This document shows, piece after piece, positions 11,901 through 23,063 of a stretch of 64,000 nucleotides of DNA. The position numbers and the translations under genes are program-made. Source of the stretch: Erpobdella octoculata (lineage: Eukaryota > Annelida > Clitellata > Hirudinida > Erpobdellidae). Where the stretch lies: NCBI GenBank assembly GCA_963978895.1, contig OZ022244.1, positions 31,699,194 to 31,763,193 of the forward strand, given 5' to 3'. Each line of letters starts with the position of its first letter. The stretch's first letter is position 1. The notes beneath the pieces were generated by a model. It had not been told where the DNA came from. It searched no databases and saw nothing but the letters and a program-made list of their open reading frames with translations.

Positions 11901-14900
11901 CTAAGGCCACGTTAAACAAGTCAAACTCTAAATAGCGAAAGAATTTAAAAATCGCCTCCTACAAAATTGACATCATCATCATCATCAGATCACACACCTG
12001 TTAGTAATAACTTTATCAATTTTTTATTTTATTACCAACCTGACGACAAAATTACTATCATCATCATCATCATCAGATCACATACCTATTAGTAGTAATT
12101 ACGTTATCAATTTTTCGTTTTATTACCAACCTGAAGACTTCTTGTTCTTGACGATGTTCTTTATCTCGCCCTCCAGTGACCCGAGGGCGTGCGAGCTCGG
12201 AAATTTCAGCTGGAAAACCTCCAGGCACTTCCTGGCCTCTTCAAGCCAAGACAATTCGATGAAGCACTTGGCCAATCGAAAGTGAGCCTTCAGGTTTTTG
12301 TCGTCAAATCGGATGGCGGTGAAACAGTCACGCATGGCCGCGTATATGTCACCGTCCCTGAAATACAAAATTACGTATTAATCAAGCATAAAAATGTCAC
12401 ATTCCTGAAATAAATAAAATTATATATTAATTAATCATACATAAAGAAAACTCAACACATGAAACTTTTAATTACCAGCCAAAAAAGATGAGTTTATTTT
12501 AAAAAATCAACGATTTAATCTTTAAATAAATTAAAAACGTTCAAGCCAAATCGATTGGCTGCCGCACATCTACCAACCAGTTTCTCTTGAACAGTGCCAC
12601 GGCCCGGTTGCAGTAAAGAACAGACATGCAGGGTGCCACGAGTATCGCCTCGTTGTACTCTCCGACGGTCTCGCTGTACTTCTGCTTCTCGAACAGCTTC
12701 TTCGCCCGCTTTCTTATCTCTTCCACCCGATCGGCCGTCGAGGAGCTGACCTTTCCGACGTCGCTGGAGACGAAAAAAAAAAGGTTCGAAGTTTTTTTTT
12801 AGTGACGGTAACGGTAAACATCGGTCCTCGTAATATCTACAGAATAACCGAGCAGCTACTACTCATTACAAAAAAAAACACTTATCTGACTCTTCGCCCC
12901 TTCAATAGATAAAGTTTTATTTTTTCTACTAGGTTATGTGTCTAGTGGGATCTTGGTCCCGCTTTCAGATTTCCTTAATTAATTTTCATTATTTTTGTTG
13001 TCGTTTTATATTTTTAAACGCATGTATTTTCAATAAAAATAGATAAAAAACAATCGATCGAGAAAATAAAAATAACATGTCGTCGATACCTGCTGTTGTT
13101 TTCACACCGGGTGGAATCCGACGAGCAGAAGTTATTATCGTCTTTCTCCGTCACGGCTGGCGACATTTTATTCATCCCGTTCGAATGCAGGCCGTGAGAG
13201 AATCCGTTCGTCGTGGTCGTCTGCAGTTGGACTTTGAGATGACGGAGAAAAAAAATTAATAATTAAATTAAATATTAATAATTTTCATATTAAATTATAT
13301 ATCTTAAATAAATTTAAATAAAAAAATAAATTAAATGCATTTCTTTATATTCAATATTAAACCTTATTTTACGTTGAATCAATTTTTATAAGCCGAACAA
13401 ATTGCAATAAAATCTGTTCATGTGTTTAAATTTGAGACTGACACGGACGTACCCGCATTTGTATGCACGCATCCACGTTTGTACAATTGTACAATCATAC
13501 AAACATTCATTTTTACATAACAGATATTTTTATTCAATTAAATCTGCAACTCCTCAATTCTTATTCTCGAGTGTAACAATTCGGTCACCGAAAAAAAAAC
13601 ATTCGGACGAGATCGCAACTCGCTAACCCGATTGCCTCAAGCCGTTTCCATCTCCTCCGGCAGCAGCGGCAGCAGCAGCCGAAACTGCTAAGCTGCAAGT
13701 CCCAGCTGCTGCGGCAACGTTCGAAGCTCTCGCAGCTTCCAGCAGCGAGTCGATCCTCTGCCTCCTCCTCTCGTTGTTTACGTCGAACAGGTAGATGTGC
13801 TCGCCGCCGAGGTTCACCAGGAGCTCCTGGCCGTTCGGGCTGAAGGTCACGTACGTCGAGGCGAGCGTCCTGTGCAGGCGTTTGTAGTCGGAAAGCTTCC
13901 CGGGGAGATGCCCTGTTGAATGTCGACGCGGATAAAATCGGATTCAGCCGTTAATCTATCGAAACCAAAAAAATGCATCCACGCTCTTACTGAATGCTCA
14001 TCATAACTTATCTCATCTCTAGTTATAATAATATAATAATATATAAATATTATAATAATATTAAAATAATATTAAAATAATATAATAATAGTCTAAAAAT
14101 GACAATTTAGACAGTACAGAAACACAAAAGAAAACTCATCTGCAAAATACTCTACAGTTTTTAATATTATATAATACATTTATTATTTCAGTGACTACGT
14201 TATGGTCAGGTAAGTACCGACACCTGCAACACTCCGGCAATGAAATTAACATTTAATGATTAATAACAACAATAACGACAAAGCATTAAAGCGTCCTAAC
14301 TGGCCTATCTACGTAGCGATTAGATGTAATTATTAAACCTATCCTAAAATAAACAAGTGAACAAGACCTTGAGGCCCATTAACATGGACTTATGCCACCA
14401 TAAATATTGTCTAACATTCATTCAAAGTTTTTAAACTAAATGCTTTTGTGTAATTAAAACACAAAGAATTAAAATCAATTTTTTTTACATTTTCCTTTAA
14501 AAAAAACTTTTTTTGTAAAACTTTAAATTGCATCGTCATCATGCAAAAACATGTATACAAAATTTGAAGAAAAAAATCTATCATCAAGAAACGACTCAAA
14601 AATTGATGGGAAAAAACAGAAATCAGAAGTTAATAAGAGAATTTATAAAAATGAACTTCAAAGTCGAGACGGTTTCCCGATCGCCCACCTGCCACGTAGT
14701 AGCGGACGCATCCCCTTGGAAGGTCGTCATTGGTTGCAGGAGGAGAAAATCTGTTTTTTTTTGTTTTTTTTTTTAGAGAAAACGGGAAAAATAAATAAAT
14801 GAATTATTATAAATAAATGAATTATTATAATAATCGAATAGATTTAGATGAATCAAATAAATTTTTTGATTTTTAGAAAATACTAAAATGTTTTATTTTC

Positions 14901-16797
14901 TTGGTTTAAAAAAAAAACTTTTAAAATATCAATTAAAAAATAATCAATTAAAAAATAATCAACATTTAAACGGTCATCGTTACCACTTGGATCATTCTCA
15001 TTAGTCGAAAAAAACTCGTTTTCATAAATAGCAGCAAAAAAATGATCATAAATTATTCAACTATACAAATATTCAATCGACAAAAAACCAAACAAATGAT
15101 TAGTAATTACTTCGCTGCAACAAATATTCAATCGACAAAAAACCAAACAAATGATTAGTAATTACTCCGCTGCAACAAATATTCAATCGACAAAAAACCA
15201 AAAAAATGATTAGTAATTACTTCGCTGCAACAACGAAACAAATACTCAAACGACGGAAAAAAAACCTGTCGAAATGGAAAGGCGAGCACTTCAGCATCCT
15301 CCGGTCGTACAGCCTGACGTACGGGTCATTCGCACCGATCGCCAGCTGCTCGGAAAAGGCCGGATTGATGCTGAGGCATTTGATTTCCATCGGAAGTCCG
15401 ACATGGTGGTTTAGGTTGATCAGGACGCATCGAGGCATCTGAGACTTGAAGCAGTCCGGATCTCGGAGGTCGAATTGCCTGGCATTGGAAGCAATGGTGA
15501 TGATGATGATGATGTTGGAAGCAATGATGATGATGATGATGATGACAGACATTTAAATATTAAAAAACAATAATGAATGGTTTAAAAGATAAAAAAGACA
15601 TTAATTAAATAAATCGAGCACGAATTTACATTCCAGATCCCTCACCCGACCGTGCCATCTTCCGAGGCGCTCCAGAAGACGTGGGGCTGATCCCTGGTGA
15701 CTGCGATCCTCTTGACCCTACCGTGATGACAAGAGGTCACGAGCAGGGTCTCCTTGCTCTCCACGTCGTGCACTCGGATCTCCGTGTCCGCGGCCCCGCT
15801 CACGACGATGTTGTCCCGACACAGGGGCATGAACTTTAAAAAAAACCCGGTTCCCAGACGTTACGAGACGCGTTCGAATATTATTACAAATATCTCGTTT
15901 TAAAAAAAATTACAGAATAAAAATGATTACATTAATTAAAAAATAATTAATAATTGTTTAAACAATTAAAATTTAAAAAATTTACAGATTAAAAATGATT
16001 ACAATTAAAAATTAAGTAATAATTGTTTAAATAATTATAATAAAAAAATTTACAGATTAAAAATTATTACATTAATTAAAAATTAATTAGTAATTATTTA
16101 AATAATAATAATATCTTAATAGAATTTTTCAAGTGGTCGTTAACCACCTTTGCCGAAAAAATGTTTCCCGTGTGCCCCGTTCTTATGGACGTCAGGGGCT
16201 TGTGCATGAGAGCCCTCCAGATAATCAGTTGGACATCATCTGAGCCGCTCACCAAAAGGCTGTATTTAAAAACATTTCATTTAAAAAAAAAATTACATTT
16301 ACTGAAAAATAATTTTCAAAAAACAACATCAACTTTTTAAATATTTACATTTAACACAATATCCATCTTAAATATAAAAAATGCGTGTAGAAATTTTGTA
16401 CTCACCTTCCATCTTCGTTCCATGACAAGCAATTGACACATCCCTGATGACCCTACAATCAATCATATCCAATGTCACAATATTACTGACACTTAATTCT
16501 TAAATAAACTTTCTTTCACTCTCTCTCTCAAGTAAAAATACCATTTCTCAGACTCACTGACGTATCAAACAAACAACCTCCAATTCAGCTTCTAATCCTA
16601 ATCTTCGTATACATTCAGCAGACACATGTTGGTTTCTTTGAAATTGTAAACAGGGATCGCCCTGGTAGAAAAAAATAAAAATGAATAAATGAACATGTGT
16701 TCAGATCAGACATTTACCAATCTTTCAATCCATCTTGAACTTAACTAACCATGAGCTCTCTTCGTTCAAGCTTCTTAAGAAAACCATTGTTCGGCAT
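8978..16797 (-). CDS. wdtc1: WDTC1 (WD and tetratricopeptide repeats protein 1) orthologue, complete
   Basis: Fourteen coding exons, all phase-compatible: 16797-16750, 16661-16578, 16452-16406, 16259-16148, 15833-15646, 15478-15266, 14750-14689, 13912-13628, 13231-13090, 12763-12578, 12357-12131, 10435-10219, 9671-9479, 9178-8978; about 734 aa. N-terminal WD40 repeats (IRRLGLEAEL, GHQGCVNCLSWNEDGS, LLVSGSDD, ASEDGTVGQFDLRD) lead to YVTFSPNGQELLVNLGGE. A TPR block follows (KLFEKQKYSETVGEYNEA to DNLKAHFRLAKC-like residues), then CGHCNTTTDIKEANFFGS, further WD repeats (GQYIVAGSDDG) and the conserved end DPLEQMLLNMGYRI. The human protein has this same order. WDTC1/adipose is a DDB1-CUL4 substrate receptor and repressor of fat storage. 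Exon 1 is the least certain. Introns hold a SINE split by a hAT element and several AT-rich tandem repeats. Confidence 0.97.
10588..11905 (+). mobile_element. tRNA-derived SINE (family 2) interrupted by a hAT element
   Basis: The left part (10588-10670) has GGTCTGAATCTCACCGGTGTC, a B-box-like segment. The right part (11834-11905) continues GTGCCTATAAATGGCTTCC, as in the uninterrupted copies at 6838 and 22213. The 1.15-kb element between them splits the SINE exactly at its target-site duplication. It lies in a WDTC1 intron. Confidence 0.75.
10679..11825. mobile_element. Non-autonomous hAT-like DNA transposon
   Basis: Both ends carry the inverted repeat CAGGGTTGTTAA, and exact 8-base duplications GCGTGTAG flank it at 10671-10678 and 11826-11833. 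An 8-base duplication with CAGGG ends is diagnostic of hAT. Subterminal regions are dense in GTAGCGGTAGCG and its complement, typical of transposase-binding repeats. No transposase frame is visible in the 1147 bases. A fragment with the same end sits at 29741 and 56446. Confidence 0.9.
15068..15236. repeat. Three tandem copies of a 55-base unit
   Basis: The unit begins AATATTCAATCGACAAAAAA and starts at 15068, 15123 and 15178, with one or two differences per copy. It lies in a WDTC1 intron, ending 30 bases from a splice donor. Confidence 0.9.
15905..16110. repeat. Three AT-rich tandem copies, about 70-base unit
   Basis: The unit contains TTTACAGATTAAAAATGATT and TAATAATTGTTTAA. TTACAG recurs at 15910, 15982 and 16050. 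It is within a WDTC1 intron. Confidence 0.8.
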
Positions 16798-17748
16798 TCT
16801 TCTCTGCCTGTTCAAACGCTCAATTATAAATCCTAGTAGTAATACGAAACCATATCTACTAACCGAAACCCCAACTCTCTCTGGGCCGGGCAAACTACTT
16901 CTTATAAAAACGACAACTAAATTAAATTAAATAATCTAGTGATTGACAAATCACACTTTATCACTTTACTTTAGAGTCTCTAAAGTTTAAACGCGAATCA
17001 ATTAATTATTATTGTCCAAAATGATAGGTACTGGATACTGGATTGAAAACATACAACACAACAAACAAGCTATGAACATTTTCTCCGACCGACACACACA
17101 CACACAGCATCACCATCGATTTTTTTTGCTCAAACCAACTTTCAGCCAAAAATAATATAAAAAATTAATTTAATTATTTTAAAATTCAATTAAAAAATAT
17201 TTTCAATTTTCGTTAACTCACGTTCACATCTCAGCTGATTAGATTGCCACCTCGTACGAGTCTCCCCCACTGATCAGTGGTGTCCCCACCATGAAATAAA
17301 ACAGTTGAGAATGTTACTGGTAGGTAACATGACTCTTGCTTGGCTGCAATCTCGTATTTTTCATCCCAAAACAACCAATGACCGGAGGCGGCAGCGGATA
17401 CAGGGAGAGGGCCCGGGTCCCCTTTAGACGTTTTAACACAAAATTTAATTTTTTTACTTAGCAAATTTATTTTGTTTAATTAAAACCTGAGGCTTTTTCT
17501 TTACTAAATTCACTACTAGACAACAATAGTTCTTATCTGATATTTGACAGATGTATTGAATATTGATTTGGCGGGTGGATAAAATTTATGCTGAAAGTTT
17601 CAAAGTTCTAACTTGTGTAAAAGTTGTAGTCCGTGGGCCAAGTCTAAATAGGTCTTTTTTTGGGTGAACAGCTTATTTTAGTATCAAAAGTTAGTAATTA
17701 ATATAATTAAACAAAATTTGCTTTCTAGACTTTTCAAAACGGTAGCTT
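16798..17748. other. Upstream region of WDTC1, left of the LTR element
   Basis: Presumably holds the WDTC1 promoter and 5' UTR; no TATA box or initiator can be called reliably. A 77-codon minus ORF (17464-17231) has no recognisable domain. Bases around 17620-17740 resemble, in reverse, 23800-23930, suggesting an older inverted-repeat element into which the LTR retroelement inserted. Confidence 0.4.
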
Positions 17749-17945
17749 TTGTGTTGTTTAAACGAAAACACAAATACGATAATTGTTATAGCATTACTTA
17801 GTTTAATATAAGAAAAAGAGATTGTCACTGAACTAGTACACACGATAACCAACTGAGAACAAAAAAGGGAAAAAACCCGGACAATCAACTTCCGCGTCGC
17901 ATAGATAATAATACAAAGATCTTATGAATAGTTCAATACACAACA
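17749..17945 (-). repeat. 3' LTR of the Ty3-type element
   Basis: On the minus strand it begins TGTTGTGTATTG after the polypurine tract. It appears identical base for base to the 5' LTR at 20782-20978. Confidence 0.93.
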
Positions 17946-17972
17946 TTCCTCCCCCCTAGTGTACATAATCCT

Positions 17973-20624
17973 TTAAATATAAGGAGGCTTGATGATTCTC
18001 CTTGGTTGGACATCTGGTTCTTTTGGTAGGTTCGCCTCATGTGGAACATCTGCGACTGCTGCTGCTGGAATATCATCTGGTTCTTTTGGTAGGGCTACCT
18101 CAGGTTGAACATCTGATGAATTGTCCTGGTGCTGTACAGTGCGCTTCCGGATAAGATCAACATGTCGTTTCATCTGCTTACCATCTGGAGTTTTTGCTGA
18201 GTACGAGACTGGTCCTGTTGGCTCCTCTATGGTTGCAGGAATCCATTCAGACCTTGGACCATAACTTCTGATGAAGACAGGATCATTGGGCTGAAATTGC
18301 CTTACCTTGTTAGTTATGATTTCTGCCATCTGCTTATCCTGTTGCAACTGTTTGTCTCTGCAGTGGTCGGGGTGCAAATGATCAAGACATGTTCTTAGTC
18401 TTCTGCTCATGAGTAATTCTGCTGGACTTGATCCTGTTGCCGTTGATGGAGTAATGTGCGAATTTAGCAAGAAAACTGACAATCGGTGATGCCAATTTCC
18501 TGTGATAATCTTTTTAAGACTGTTCTTTGTCGTCTGGACAGTCCTCTCAGCTTGGCCGTTGCTAGCAGCATGGTAAGGAGATACTAATATGGATTGTATC
18601 AAGTTTCTTTTGCAGAACTCCTGGAACTCATTGGACGTGAATTGTGGTCCGTTGTCGGACACAATGGAGTCTGGCAGTCCATGCGTGGCAAACACTCTTC
18701 GGAGAACTGTTAGTGTGCTTTCAGCTGTTGTTGTTTTCATGTGCGCAACATCAATCCATTTGGAGTAAGCGTCTACAATAATAAGAAAATTCTGGCCTTG
18801 GAAAGGTCCGGCAAAATCGATGTGGATTCTAGACCACGGTCGTCTAGGAATTTCCCATGGGTGGGTGGGAGCGTGCGGTGGTGCATGTTGATGTTTCTGG
18901 CAGGTTTCACATGTAGAAACAAAACTTTCAATATCTTTATCTATGCCAGGCCACCACACATAAGAACGTGCTAAACTTTTCATTCGTACGATGCCTGGGT
19001 GAGCGATGTGGAGTTCGTCCAGCACACGTTTACGTCCCTTTGCTGGTATTACCACCCTACTGCCCCAGAGTAAGCAGTGCTTGTGTATAGAAAGCTCATG
19101 CTGCTTTACTGAGTAAGGATGGAACTGTGCTTCTGGTTTCTGTGGCCATCCCCTTTCCACCCAAGTGAAGACTCTGGATAGCTCAGGATCACGTCGCGTG
19201 AGTTGTGCCACTTCTGAAGCTATCAAAGGTGGTGATGGGAGATCATCTAAAAAGTGGACATCTGTTGATTTAATTATTGGCACCACAGGTGTTGACCATC
19301 TTGGATTGTTGATCGGCTCCCAAACCCCTTCTTTCGTGAGGCGATCAATTTCGTCTTCTTTTTTAGTACGGATAGCTAATGGAACATTTCGGGCTTTGAA
19401 ACGAAATGGAGTCGTGTTTGGATCTACTGGTAGAGAAACAGGTGGTCCCCTGTACGTGCCTAAAGTCTCTGAAAACACATCACTGAATTCATCGATCAAC
19501 TGGGAAATTGATGTTTCTTGGAGCTGATTTATTCCTGATATTTCAAATCCTAAGCTGGGAAACCAATCATATCCAAGCAGACTTGCACAATGCTCTTTTG
19601 TGATGATGAGTTGCAACTTGGCTCTTCGCTGCTTGTATATTACGTCTACATCACAGTAGCCCTTCAGCGGAATTACTCGTGCTTGAAAATCTGTTAATGG
19701 TAAGTTTGTTACTTTCCTGATGAGTGGAGCAGAGTTCTTCCATAGCTGTTTGAAGGTTTGGTGCGATATCACAGAGTATGATGATCCACTGTCAATTTCC
19801 ATGGTGCAAGGCTGACCATCGAGATGAACTATGACCTTTAACTTCTGTTGTTTTGGTCGATTTAGATTATGAATGGAGAATTCAGAGTGTGAGTCTAGTT
19901 GATGTGTAGCAACTGGTTTACTTCGGCATACTTTTGCAATATGTCCTCTTTTGTGACACATGTGGCATTCTGCATTTTTAAACTTGCATTGTTCACGCTT
20001 GTGGCTACCCCCACAACCGATGCAAGAACTGCCCTTCTGTACTGTCGTTTCTTTCTGGTGATGTACCTTGTAGGTGGTCGGAGGAGCTGAAAACTGGGTC
20101 TGTAGTTCACGTACCTGAGCTGTAGCAGCTTCTCCCGCAAGTGCCTTTTTCACCGTCTCGTCAAATGTGAGCGTTGTCTCCGAGAGTAGTTGTCTTTGTA
20201 TGCCTTCGATTGTGAGGCCACTCACCAGTTGATCTCGAAGTCGTTCGTTCAACGTGGTTCCAAATTCACAATCTTCGGACAGACGCTTCAGCTCGGTCAG
20301 ATAGCTTGTCACTGACTCATCTTTCTGTTGGACACGACGCTGAAACAAGTGTCTTTTAAAAATGACTGACGTTTGTGGAACGAAATGCTGTCTCAGCATT
20401 TGGACGAGTTCTTCAAACGTTTTTGAAGTCAGCGGTTCTGGTGACACGAGTGATTTGACAATCTTGAAAGTAGCTGTTCCCATCGCAGCTAACAAAACGG
20501 CCCTTTTTCTATGTTCATCGACAATATTATTGGCAATGCAATGATACTCCAACTGTTCAGCATAGATATCCCAATTCGTCGGATTTGAGACATCGAATGG
20601 TTGGAGATTGTTTGTAGCGGTCAT
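17973..20624 (-). CDS. Gag-protease-integrase polyprotein lacking reverse transcriptase
   Basis: An uninterrupted frame of about 883 aa from the first ATG. Gag occupies roughly residues 1-190, with a retrotransposon capsid-like region. Two zinc knuckles follow (CX2CX3HX4C and CX2CX4HX4C) near 205-240, and an aspartic protease with active-site IDSGSSYSVIS lies near 275. A start of reverse transcriptase ending STPVVPIIK runs directly into a pre-integrase segment. There is no YxDD box, thumb or RNase H. Integrase has the HHCC zinc domain (HIAHPG, CETCQ) and the DDE core (HIDFAGPF, SDNGPQFTS, NGQAERT). The junction keeps frame and no stop occurs. It is probably translated and mobilised in trans by an intact relative (inference). 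Confidence 0.93.
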   Translation of the reverse strand: MTATNNLQPFDVSNPTNWDIYAEQLEYHCIANNIVDEHRKRAVLLAAMGTATFKIVKSLVSPEPLTSKTFEELVQMLRQHFVPQTSVIFKRHLFQRRVQQKDESVTSYLTELKRLSEDCEFGTTLNERLRDQLVSGLTIEGIQRQLLSETTLTFDETVKKALAGEAATAQVRELQTQFSAPPTTYKVHHQKETTVQKGSSCIGCGGSHKREQCKFKNAECHMCHKRGHIAKVCRSKPVATHQLDSHSEFSIHNLNRPKQQKLKVIVHLDGQPCTMEIDSGSSYSVISHQTFKQLWKNSAPLIRKVTNLPLTDFQARVIPLKGYCDVDVIYKQRRAKLQLIITKEHCASLLGYDWFPSLGFEISGINQLQETSISQLIDEFSDVFSETLGTYRGPPVSLPVDPNTTPFRFKARNVPLAIRTKKEDEIDRLTKEGVWEPINNPRWSTPVVPIIKSTDVHFLDDLPSPPLIASEVAQLTRRDPELSRVFTWVERGWPQKPEAQFHPYSVKQHELSIHKHCLLWGSRVVIPAKGRKRVLDELHIAHPGIVRMKSLARSYVWWPGIDKDIESFVSTCETCQKHQHAPPHAPTHPWEIPRRPWSRIHIDFAGPFQGQNFLIIVDAYSKWIDVAHMKTTTAESTLTVLRRVFATHGLPDSIVSDNGPQFTSNEFQEFCKRNLIQSILVSPYHAASNGQAERTVQTTKNSLKKIITGNWHHRLSVFLLNSHITPSTATGSSPAELLMSRRLRTCLDHLHPDHCRDKQLQQDKQMAEIITNKVRQFQPNDPVFIRSYGPRSEWIPATIEEPTGPVSYSAKTPDGKQMKRHVDLIRKRTVQHQDNSSDVQPEVALPKEPDDIPAAAVADVPHEANLPKEPDVQPRRIIKPPYI

Positions 20625-20781
20625 CTTGATCACAATCGTTTGTTCTTGTGGATTAATACAAACTTGAGAAATTTTGAATTAATTTCTGATCAGTTCTCGC
20701 AGCTTGCACAATTATCGCCCTGGGTTGAAAGTTTCGATTTTCTGCAAAGTATCTTTTTCAATCCGAACCTCGTCGCCAATT

Positions 20782-20978
20782 TTGTGTTGTTTAAACGAAA
20801 ACACAAATACGATAATTGTTATAGCATTACTTAGTTTAATATAAGAAAAAGAGATTGTCACTGAACTAGTACACACGATAACCAACTGAGAACAAAAAAG
20901 GGAAAAAACCCGGACAATCAACTTCCGCGTCGCATAGATAATAATACAAAGATCTTATGAATAGTTCAATACACAACA
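20782..20978 (-). repeat. 5' LTR of the Ty3-type element
   Basis: 197 bases ending (plus strand) AATACACAACA at 20978. Identical by eye to the 3' LTR. Confidence 0.93.
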
Positions 20979-21489
20979 AGCTTAGATGTAATATTTGAAG
21001 TCTTGTTCAAGTGAGGGATGATGCGTTAAACTGTTATGTTTACGATCGTAAAAATTATCAAAAGAGCGGTTTATTGAAACTTATAATCTGTTTTTTGCAA
21101 GGTATGTTAATTTTATTGCGTGTAACATAAAGATGACCTGTTTGATATAATTAAAAAAAAGCTTTTAGTGAGAAAATGACGATGTCGTCATAAAAATTCA
21201 AGCACTACTGTAAGACTACTAGTTACTGGTAAATCAGATAAAGATAAATACACAAATAATAATGTATATTAAAATTAAACACTTTCTATTAAACAACACC
21301 GCATATTTAGCTGCAACAACTTTAATGAATTAATGAAACTTAGAGTCTAATGTTTTAGAAGAAAACAGTGAGAGCTTGAACAAATAATCATGATCCCAGA
21401 TCACAACGTTGGTACAGAGATGATCAATGAACCAAATATTCTGGATGAGGTTGAGAAGCCCGTGGTTCAGGAATAAATAGGCGAGACCA

Positions 21490-21800
21490 AATTTCCAGGG
21501 GGTAATAAAAGAACCTCTTGTTGTTCAAGAAGTGGATGAGCCAAGGGTACCAGAGGACACGCTTGCAACGTTTCATGCTTTTAGTTTATAATTTGTAGTC
21601 ATTGTTGCAGTTTTCTCTAAATGTCTTGTTTTTGTATTCAATAGTGCTTTCGAGACATTTTTATTTTTTTCTGATTTAGTTTTTTTTCCAAAATTTACAG
21701 GGGTAATAAAAGAACCTCCTAGAGTTGTACAAGAAGTTGATGAACCAGGGGTATCAGAGGACACACTTGCAACGTTTCATGCTTTTAGTTTATAATTTGT
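21490..21800 (+). repeat. Tandem duplication of an exon-like segment, about 205-base period
   Basis: Two copies, each with an acceptor-like TTTCCAG or TTTACAG followed by GGGTAATAAAAGAACCTC. Both encode a closely related peptide (VVQEVDEP then EDTLATFHAFSL) and stop. Nucleotide differences between the copies are modest. No protein family was recognised. Confidence 0.6.
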
Positions 21801-21968
21801 AGTTACTGTTGCTGCTTTCTCTGCATGTCTTGCTTATTGTATTCAATAATGCTTTCAAACATTTTAATTTATTTCTGATTTAGATTTTTTTCATGCTTTT
21901 AGTTGTGCTGGGGATAAAAATTGAGAAATTGCATTCAGGGTTATTGAGTTTTATTTCTTCTCATTAAT

Positions 21969-23063
21969 ATGGCCGAACAATGTCAATTAGGAGACAAAGA
22001 AATTGATATGGATGTGAATTTGGATCCAAATATTAGTGCTGTTCAATCCATGTGCATCACCCACTCTCAAAGTAGCAATGAAGAAATATATTCTAACCTG
22101 ACTAGGTCATGTGCTATTTCATCATGAAACACATTATTAGCTGCAGCTAATATAAGACAATTTGAGCTACTTTTGGACGCGAATAGGCGTGTTTTAGGTG
22201 TGCACCCATTTTTTCGCCTGTCGATCGTGACTCGTGAGGTCGGCAGTTCAAACCTCACCGGCGTCACCAGCGTAACTCCCTTAAGCAAGGAGTTCACTCG
22301 CATTTGCTAAGGGGGTAGGCGCCTATAAATGACTGCCTTTGCAAGTACCCTCCCTCTCTCGCCTTGAGCAAGACTTGTCTTGATAAGGCGTATGCTAAAT
22401 CTCAACTGAAGCTGGTAATGTTCCGGAAGTTTACTATCATTCCCAGTGCCAAAACTTTTTTACTCTCAAAAAGTCGCTGGAATTAATAAAAAATTCAACT
22501 GCTTGCACTATTGATCAAGATATAGACCAAAACACAAAGAGGATGCCATCAGCAACTTCTTCACCTATTCTTGATGCTGTTTGTATTTTTTGTCACAAGA
22601 TTACATTTGTGAAAAATTCAAAAATCTCATGAACCTCTTCTTCAGTGTGTTGATGACCGAGCCCAAGTGCAGATTCGTAGTTATGCAGAACGAACTGGTG
22701 ATAAGCATTTACTTGGCGTGATTGGGTGTTGTGATATGATAACTGCTGAAGCGAAGTATCATGCCTCCTGTTACAAATTGTGTACTAAGCCACTTAAACT
22801 GTCAGCTAATGCCATGATTGAAGATCCATGTTCTAGAGCATATACATTTGTTGTTAGCCACATTGAGCATAATCTGTTTGAGAAAAAAAAGTAATAACAA
22901 TGGCCGATATAAAGAATCTGTATGTGAAAAAGCAGTTAGAATATGGACAAAAGGAAGTCAGTGAATCAGCTAAGCGCAATCTTCGAAAACAACTTGAAAA
23001 GACATTTTTTAAGATTTTGTCAGAGTTAGTCCGAAGTATTATTTCTTTAATGTTGTTGTAAAT
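21969..23063 (+). pseudogene. Decayed gene of an uncharacterised, probably transposon-associated protein family
   Basis: Fragments in order: an ATG-started 52-codon piece (21969-22127, MAEQCQLGDKEIDMDVNL); a SINE insertion; a piece with ILDAVCIFCHKITFVKNSK ending in a frameshift near 22625; then EPLLQCVDDRAQVQIRSY and ITAEAKYHASCYKLCTK to a stop at 22892; and another frame at 22901-23060 with ESAKRNLRKQLEKTF. A CxxC piece, an EAKYHxSCY motif and an SAKRxLRKxLE motif occur in this order in many large uncharacterised invertebrate proteins, as I recall them. Frame breaks and the SINE show it is not functional. Confidence 0.6.
22190..22440 (+). mobile_element. tRNA-derived SINE (family 2) inside the decayed gene
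   Basis: Contains GGCAGTTCAAACCTCACCGG (B-box-like) followed by CGTCACC and later AGGCGCCTATAAATGACTGCC, matching the family-2 copies at 6838 and 10588. It interrupts the reading frame of the surrounding decayed gene. Confidence 0.65.

Larger units (their letters stand above)
17749..20978 (-). mobile_element. Ty3/gypsy-type LTR retrotransposon, RT/RNase H-deleted, recent insertion
   Basis: Two 197-base LTRs enclose a single long frame on the minus strand. The 5-base repeat AGCTT flanks both ends (17744-17748 and 20979-20983). Downstream of the 5' LTR a primer-binding-like TGGCGACGAGGTTCGG begins about four bases in. A polypurine tract GGGGGGAGGAA abuts the 3' LTR. The total is 3.2 kb against about 4.5-5 kb for complete relatives; the missing part corresponds to reverse transcriptase and RNase H. 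Confidence 0.95.

Noticed and set aside
15068..15236. CRISPR-like array of 55-base repeats
   Set aside because: Contiguous tandem copies without unique spacers, in an animal intron.
19165..19527. 120-codon plus-strand ORF
   Set aside because: Antisense shadow of the Gag-integrase frame; no domain of its own.
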